The position numbers and the translations under genes are program-made. From NCBI GenBank assembly GCA_905214925.1, contig CAJMOB010000049.1, forward strand, positions 1-18,202: DNA of 18,202 nucleotides, in the 5' to 3' direction. Shown here piece after piece: positions 15,574-18,202 of this stretch (within the stretch, counting starts at the first letter, position 1; every line of letters begins with the position of its first letter). The notes beneath the pieces were generated by a model. The model was not told the origin of the DNA and ran no database searches. It saw only the letters and a list, made by a program, of their open reading frames with translations. The stretch is from Scybalomonas sp905214925 (lineage in GTDB: Bacteria > Bacillota > Clostridia > Lachnospirales > Lachnospiraceae).

Positions 15574-15667
15574 ACCGTTTAAATATAATAAAAATTAAAA
15601 GATACTAAATAAAAACTGTGGAATATTGATAAAATGTATAAAAAATATATAAAATGGGCGGGATAAT

Positions 15668-15697
15668 GTTGACTGTTCAACTATAAAGGCGTAAAAT
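15668..15697 (+). promoter_or_regulatory. Promoter of the marR-type gene with overlapping MarR-like operator
   Basis: TTGACT (15669-15674), a 17-base spacer and TAAAAT (15692-15697). The palindrome GTTGACTGTTCAAC (15668-15681) covers the -35 box exactly. GTTGA/TCAAC arms are typical of MarR/OhrR-type boxes in Firmicutes, so the downstream regulator probably represses itself here. About 100 bases of leader follow without another clear signal. Confidence 0.65.
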
Positions 15698-15800
15698 ACA
15701 TTCAGTGAAATGAAAAGACAAATGTTTCTTTTAACAATGAGGAAAAGATACACAAAGAGCATACTAGAATGAGCAGATGGACAAAACATAGGAGGAGACT

Positions 15801-16256
15801 ATGAAAGATTCTTTTGTAAAGTATATTTCTTTATTATATCGAAATACCAATCGATACTTTGATATTCAATTAGAAGAGGAATTAATAAGAAGTGGACAAC
15901 AATTTTTTTTGTTGAGGATTTTTGAAAATGATGGGATTTCTATGTGTGATCTAGCAAAACTTGGGGGATACGATAAAGGAACGGTTACAAAAGCTGTTCA
16001 AAAATTAGTGGATCAAGGGTATGTGGAAACAGTAGCCGATGGTTCTGACAAACGTATGAGACACCTTTATATTACAAATGATGCTATGCCTGCGATTAAA
16101 CGTCTATATGAGATCCGTGAAGAATGGAATCGTAGATTAATCGAGCAGTTAGATGAAGAAGAAAAAGAAAAGATATTTGAAATTTTTCAAAAAATGTCAC
16201 AGGCTTCAAGCGAAGTAATTCGAGAGCTTGGAGAGAAAAATCATAGAAAGTGTTAA
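15801..16256 (+). CDS. MarR-family transcriptional regulator
   Basis: 151 residues, with GGAGGAG four bases before the ATG. The winged helix is clear: ISMCDLAKLGGYDKGTVTKAVQKL forms helix-turn-helix residues near 47-71, and the wing ends in DGSDKRMRHLYIT. The first ~40 and last ~45 residues are the helices that make the dimer. Family knowledge: MarR proteins bind palindromes as dimers and release DNA on binding a phenolic ligand or on cysteine oxidation; the single Cys in SMCDLA at the start of the DNA-binding domain could matter. A matching palindrome lies on its own promoter. It is followed by a membrane protein gene in the same direction, a common efflux arrangement, and sits just after the dehydratase operon. 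Confidence 0.93.
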   Translation: MKDSFVKYISLLYRNTNRYFDIQLEEELIRSGQQFFLLRIFENDGISMCDLAKLGGYDKGTVTKAVQKLVDQGYVETVADGSDKRMRHLYITNDAMPAIKRLYEIREEWNRRLIEQLDEEEKEKIFEIFQKMSQASSEVIRELGEKNHRKC

Positions 16257-16372
16257 AAAGGCGGTTGTTGTTATATCCATAAATAAAATGGAATCAATTA
16301 TCTTGTGAGTGGATGCGTTTATCATAGTTTATTTATTTTGTAATGATAGAAAGGCAGGAGACAAGAAGAAAA

Positions 16373-17068
16373 ATGAAACAAAGAAATCTGGATGTTTACA
16401 TTCACCATACGATGGCAGTATGTGGCGGATTTTTAGGGATTTATGCAATTTTAGCAAGATTTAATGTGTTTGGCTCTGCACAGACAGCCAATTTGATGGG
16501 ATTGATCCGTGATTTAGTTGGAAGAAGTTTTATAGAAGTAGCCATTCGATTGGGTGCTTGTATCATTTATGTGCTTGCAATTATTTTAGCAACTATTTTA
16601 GAAAAAAGAGTAAAAAGAATACAAATGATTACGATTTTTTTAGAGATCGTTATTGTAGGATTTTTAGGAATGATACCAAGAACAATAAATCCAATGATTG
16701 CTCTATATCCAATGTTTTTTATTACAGCATTTCAGTGGTGTATTTTTAAAGGAGCAAAAGGGTATGTAAGCTCCACTATTTTTTCTACCAATAATATTAA
16801 ACAAACCGTTGTTTCCTTTACAGAATATTATTTATTAGAAGAAAATAAGGAAAAAGAGCGAAAAGAAAAACTAGAAAAAGCAAAGTTTTTTGGGGGTTCT
16901 TTATTGGCATTTCATATGGGTGCATTATGTAGTGCTTTATTATATCCGCTATTTGGAATTCAAACCGTATGGTGCTGTATCGTTCCTTTGTTGTTTAGTA
17001 TGGCTTTCATCTTATATCAAGAAAGTCAAGAAAAAAATATGATGTGTATGGAAAGTATAGTGAAATAG
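16373..17068 (+). CDS. YoaK/DUF1275-family membrane protein
   Basis: 231 residues, mostly hydrophobic, about six membrane helices. DUF1275 features are the early glycine helix VCGGFLGIYAIL and the motif VFGSAQTANLMGL, where most relatives read QTGN. A second similar motif, STIFSTNNIKQTV, occurs in the second half, reflecting an internal duplication. A lysine/glutamate-rich loop (LLEENKEKERKEKLEKAK) follows. The start at 16373 is preferred since the ATG at 16343 has no ribosome binding site, although AGGAG at 16356-16360 is a rather distant 12 bases away. The function of the family is unknown; transport is suspected. It lies 116 bases after the MarR gene with no terminator visible, so control by that regulator is plausible. 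Confidence 0.8.
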   Translation: MKQRNLDVYIHHTMAVCGGFLGIYAILARFNVFGSAQTANLMGLIRDLVGRSFIEVAIRLGACIIYVLAIILATILEKRVKRIQMITIFLEIVIVGFLGMIPRTINPMIALYPMFFITAFQWCIFKGAKGYVSSTIFSTNNIKQTVVSFTEYYLLEENKEKERKEKLEKAKFFGGSLLAFHMGALCSALLYPLFGIQTVWCCIVPLLFSMAFILYQESQEKNMMCMESIVK

Positions 17069-17090
17069 TAAAAAAATAATAAAATCAAGA

Positions 17091-17132
17091 AAAAACGATG
17101 CAAGATCTAGGAAAGTGTCTTGCATCGTTTTT
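17091..17132. terminator. Bidirectional intrinsic terminator
   Basis: A perfect 15-bp stem pairs AAAAACGATGCAAGA (17091-17105) with TCTTGCATCGTTTTT (17118-17132) around a 12-base loop. With A and T runs on both sides it can end the DUF1275 transcript and the convergent XRE remnant, whose stop codon is three bases away. Confidence 0.92.
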
Positions 17133-17134
17133 GG

Positions 17135-17519
17135 TTAGAAAGATAATTTTTCTATATACTCGGAAAGAATGTGGCTATCCAAGAAAGGGATGATATTACT
17201 AATTGATTGAATACCTTCTTTTTTTATTGCCATTTGAGCAAGGTTGTTTAAGTAGTCATGGCTTAAAAATGGGGAGAGTATATGCAAATCATCATAGTTG
17301 TCTGCTTCTATCTGTCTCATAGCGAGTTTATCTATGATATGGGATCTGACAAATGGTAGCAAACCTTTCATATCACCGTTTACAACATTATTGACAATTT
17401 CAGAGTGTTCGCCTAGCAGTTCGTCAATGGTAACTTCAAAAAGTCCTGCAAGTTCTGTCAGTTTTGAAATATCAGTCATTGAATTTCCGGTTTCACATAG
17501 TTAAAGATATTGGTGTCAT
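17135..17519 (-). pseudogene. XRE-family regulator that has lost its N-terminal helix-turn-helix
   Basis: The intact frame from 17494 down to 17135 reads ETGNSMTDISKLTELAGLF, then EVTIDELLGE and about 80 further residues. That is the end of an XRE helix-turn-helix (usual text SKWE.GNSMPDIS) plus its C-terminal domain. Reading upstream, codons for MTPISLTM (17519-17496) are in another frame; adding one G after TG at 17496-17495 would restore SLTMWETGN with the conserved Trp, so one base appears deleted. Before that, the first ~30 residues of the DNA-binding domain are missing and the sequence turns directly into the end of a recombinase gene at 17520. A start at the ATG at 17479 would give 114 residues without DNA-binding ability. 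It was probably a chromosomal regulator broken by insertion or deletion. Confidence 0.7.
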
Positions 17520-17769
17520 TCAATCAATTTTGCCGATAAAGCGGTAGAAGATTTCTACCTCCTGTTCCCGACTTCTGTCCTCGCCTTTGACCGCTTCATG
17601 GACAAGAATTTTTTCAATTAGCATATTCAAGAGTTCGGCGGGTTGCTATCTGCTCTTGTACCTGCCGGAAAACCTGTTCGCTGATAATCGGCTCCTTGCG
17701 GTGCTTCCACAGCCGGGGTATTCCTTTTCGCACGGTCATTCTGTTTTCAAGGTGCTGTCCATCGATGAA
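17520..17769 (-). pseudogene. Remnant of a large serine recombinase (C-terminal, DUF4368-like end)
   Basis: Two minus-strand frames offset by one base can be read. The upstream piece (17769-17641) gives GIPRLWKHRKEPIISEQVF and RQVQEQIAT, like the end of the 'Recombinase' domain of large serine recombinases (usual text ..EPIIs.elF..VQ). The downstream piece (17639-17520) gives AELLNMLIEKILVHEAVKGE and REQEVEIFYRFIGKID followed by TGA, like the DUF4368 C-terminus of mobile-element recombinases. The catalytic serine domain is absent and the piece between the two matches is much shorter than in complete proteins, so there has been deletion as well as frameshift. A sampled 60-base block (17641-17700) is 32/60 G+C, far above the neighbouring genes, which supports foreign origin. 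Family assignment rests on remembered consensus, not a search. Confidence 0.6.
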
Positions 17770-17850
17770 CTACTCTAAGTCTATACGAAAAAAATGCAAT
17801 CCCCGGAATTTTGCCAGAAGTGTATTTTGATGATGTTTACACTTTGGAGA

Positions 17851-17878
17851 TTGCATTTTTGCAATCATTCTGTATAAT
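17851..17878 (+). promoter_or_regulatory. Sigma-A promoter in front of the truncated XRE gene
   Basis: TTGCAT (17851-17856), a 16-base spacer and a perfect TATAAT (17873-17878), placing the start about 20 bases before the ATG at 17906. Confidence 0.6.
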
Positions 17879-17905
17879 GGAAATATGTGGAAGAGATGCG
17901 TATTT

Positions 17906-18022
17906 ATGGCTTTACCCGGAACACCCAAACAGCGGATTTCCGATTTATGCAATGGAAACCACATCACACAAAAAGAACTTGCGGAGAAGATAGGCGTGTC
18001 CGCTTCCCAGTTGAGCCGCTGA
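17906..18022 (+). pseudogene. Truncated XRE-family regulator, N-terminal half only
   Basis: A 38-codon frame reads MALPGTPKQRISDLCNG, then NHITQKELAEKIGVSASQLSR, then TGA. This is the start and most of the helix-turn-helix of an XRE regulator of the type found on conjugative elements (usual continuation after SQLSR is an Ile/Glu-containing helix and a further ~60 residues). Here the frame stops right after the recognition helix; the following bases are open in another frame (DLFQKLVKKMIEQ...) that I do not recognise. A good promoter lies directly upstream, so a short peptide may be made, but the domain is incomplete. It is on the opposite strand to the other XRE remnant and belongs to a different subtype. 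G+C is again raised over this stretch. Confidence 0.6.
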
Positions 18023-18195
18023 CCTGTTCCAGAAGTTGGTGAAAAAGATGATTGAGCAAACAAGAAAATGGATTATTAGGCAAACTCATCTAAAAATGAA
18101 CAAGCAAAACATTTTAAGGGTATTTGTAAAGGTACTTTGGAAGTTGGGTTAGCTAAATATAAGTTTAATACGAATAATCAAGAGGAGGTTTTATT

Positions 18196-18202
18196 ATGAC
18201 AG
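18196..18202 (+). CDS. Start of an unidentified gene cut by the window edge
   Basis: ATG at 18196 is preceded by AGGAGG (18183-18188) with a seven-base spacer, one of the strongest ribosome binding sites in the window. Only Met-Thr can be read, so the product is unknown. The 173 bases between the XRE fragment and this start hold no complete gene; TTGGGT (18144-18149) and TAATAC (18166-18171) are a weak promoter candidate. Confidence 0.45.

Noticed and set aside
17135..18022. The two XRE fragments as halves of one gene separated by an inversion
   Set aside because: Both contain the recognition-helix region and their flanking text belongs to different XRE subtypes, so they overlap rather than complement each other.
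17770..18063. 97-codon minus-strand ORF
   Set aside because: It runs antisense through the promoter and XRE N-terminal fragment, shows no family motif and has no ribosome binding site.
1..18202. CRISPR array, tRNA or rRNA genes
   Set aside because: No regularly spaced repeats and no tRNA or rRNA-like sequence were seen on either strand.

Overview
The window looks like a stretch of chromosome from a low-GC, strictly anaerobic Firmicute, most likely a clostridial or Lachnospiraceae-type gut bacterium. The grounds are an AT-rich sequence with AGA/TTA/ATT-rich codon use, strong AGGAG ribosome binding sites, sigma-A promoters with 16-17 bp spacers, a PPi-type phosphofructokinase and an oxygen-sensitive 2-hydroxyacyl-CoA dehydratase system. 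No single gene fixes the species.

Region 1 (1-3846, + strand) is the distal part of a sugar-alcohol operon: the C-terminal part of a zinc-type polyol dehydrogenase, DhaK, DhaL, an RpiB-family isomerase and a PPi-type phosphofructokinase. The best reading is oxidation of a four-carbon polyol (erythritol or threitol) to erythrulose, phosphorylation by DhaKL, isomerisation to erythrose 4-phosphate, and entry into central metabolism. The isomerase lacks the histidine that opens the sugar ring in ribose-5-phosphate isomerase B, which suits an open-chain tetrulose phosphate.

Region 2 (3847-4245) is non-coding. It holds an intrinsic terminator, a 20-bp inverted repeat and a GC-richer island of nested hairpins. 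Region 3 (4246-6905) holds a YtcJ-like amidohydrolase and a convergent AraC-family regulator; the two genes share a TTAA stop palindrome.

Region 4 (6906-12430) is a ferric-siderophore-type uptake operon: binding lipoprotein, two FecCD permeases, ATPase and an MFS exporter. It is divergent from the AraC gene. The shared regulatory region has two good opposing promoters, a palindrome over the predicted start site and a pair of direct repeats.

Region 5 (12463-15573) is a two-gene 2-hydroxyacyl-CoA dehydratase/double-cubane-type system. The second gene fuses the second dehydratase subunit to its ATP-dependent activator. Region 6 (15669-17132) is a MarR regulator with a palindrome on its own -35 box, followed by a YoaK/DUF1275 membrane protein.

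Region 7 (17135-18202) is degraded mobile DNA. An XRE regulator has lost its N-terminal HTH exactly where the C-terminus of a large serine recombinase abuts it. The recombinase remnant is GC-richer than the chromosome and frameshifted. A second, truncated XRE N-terminus follows with its own promoter, and a new gene starts at the right edge.
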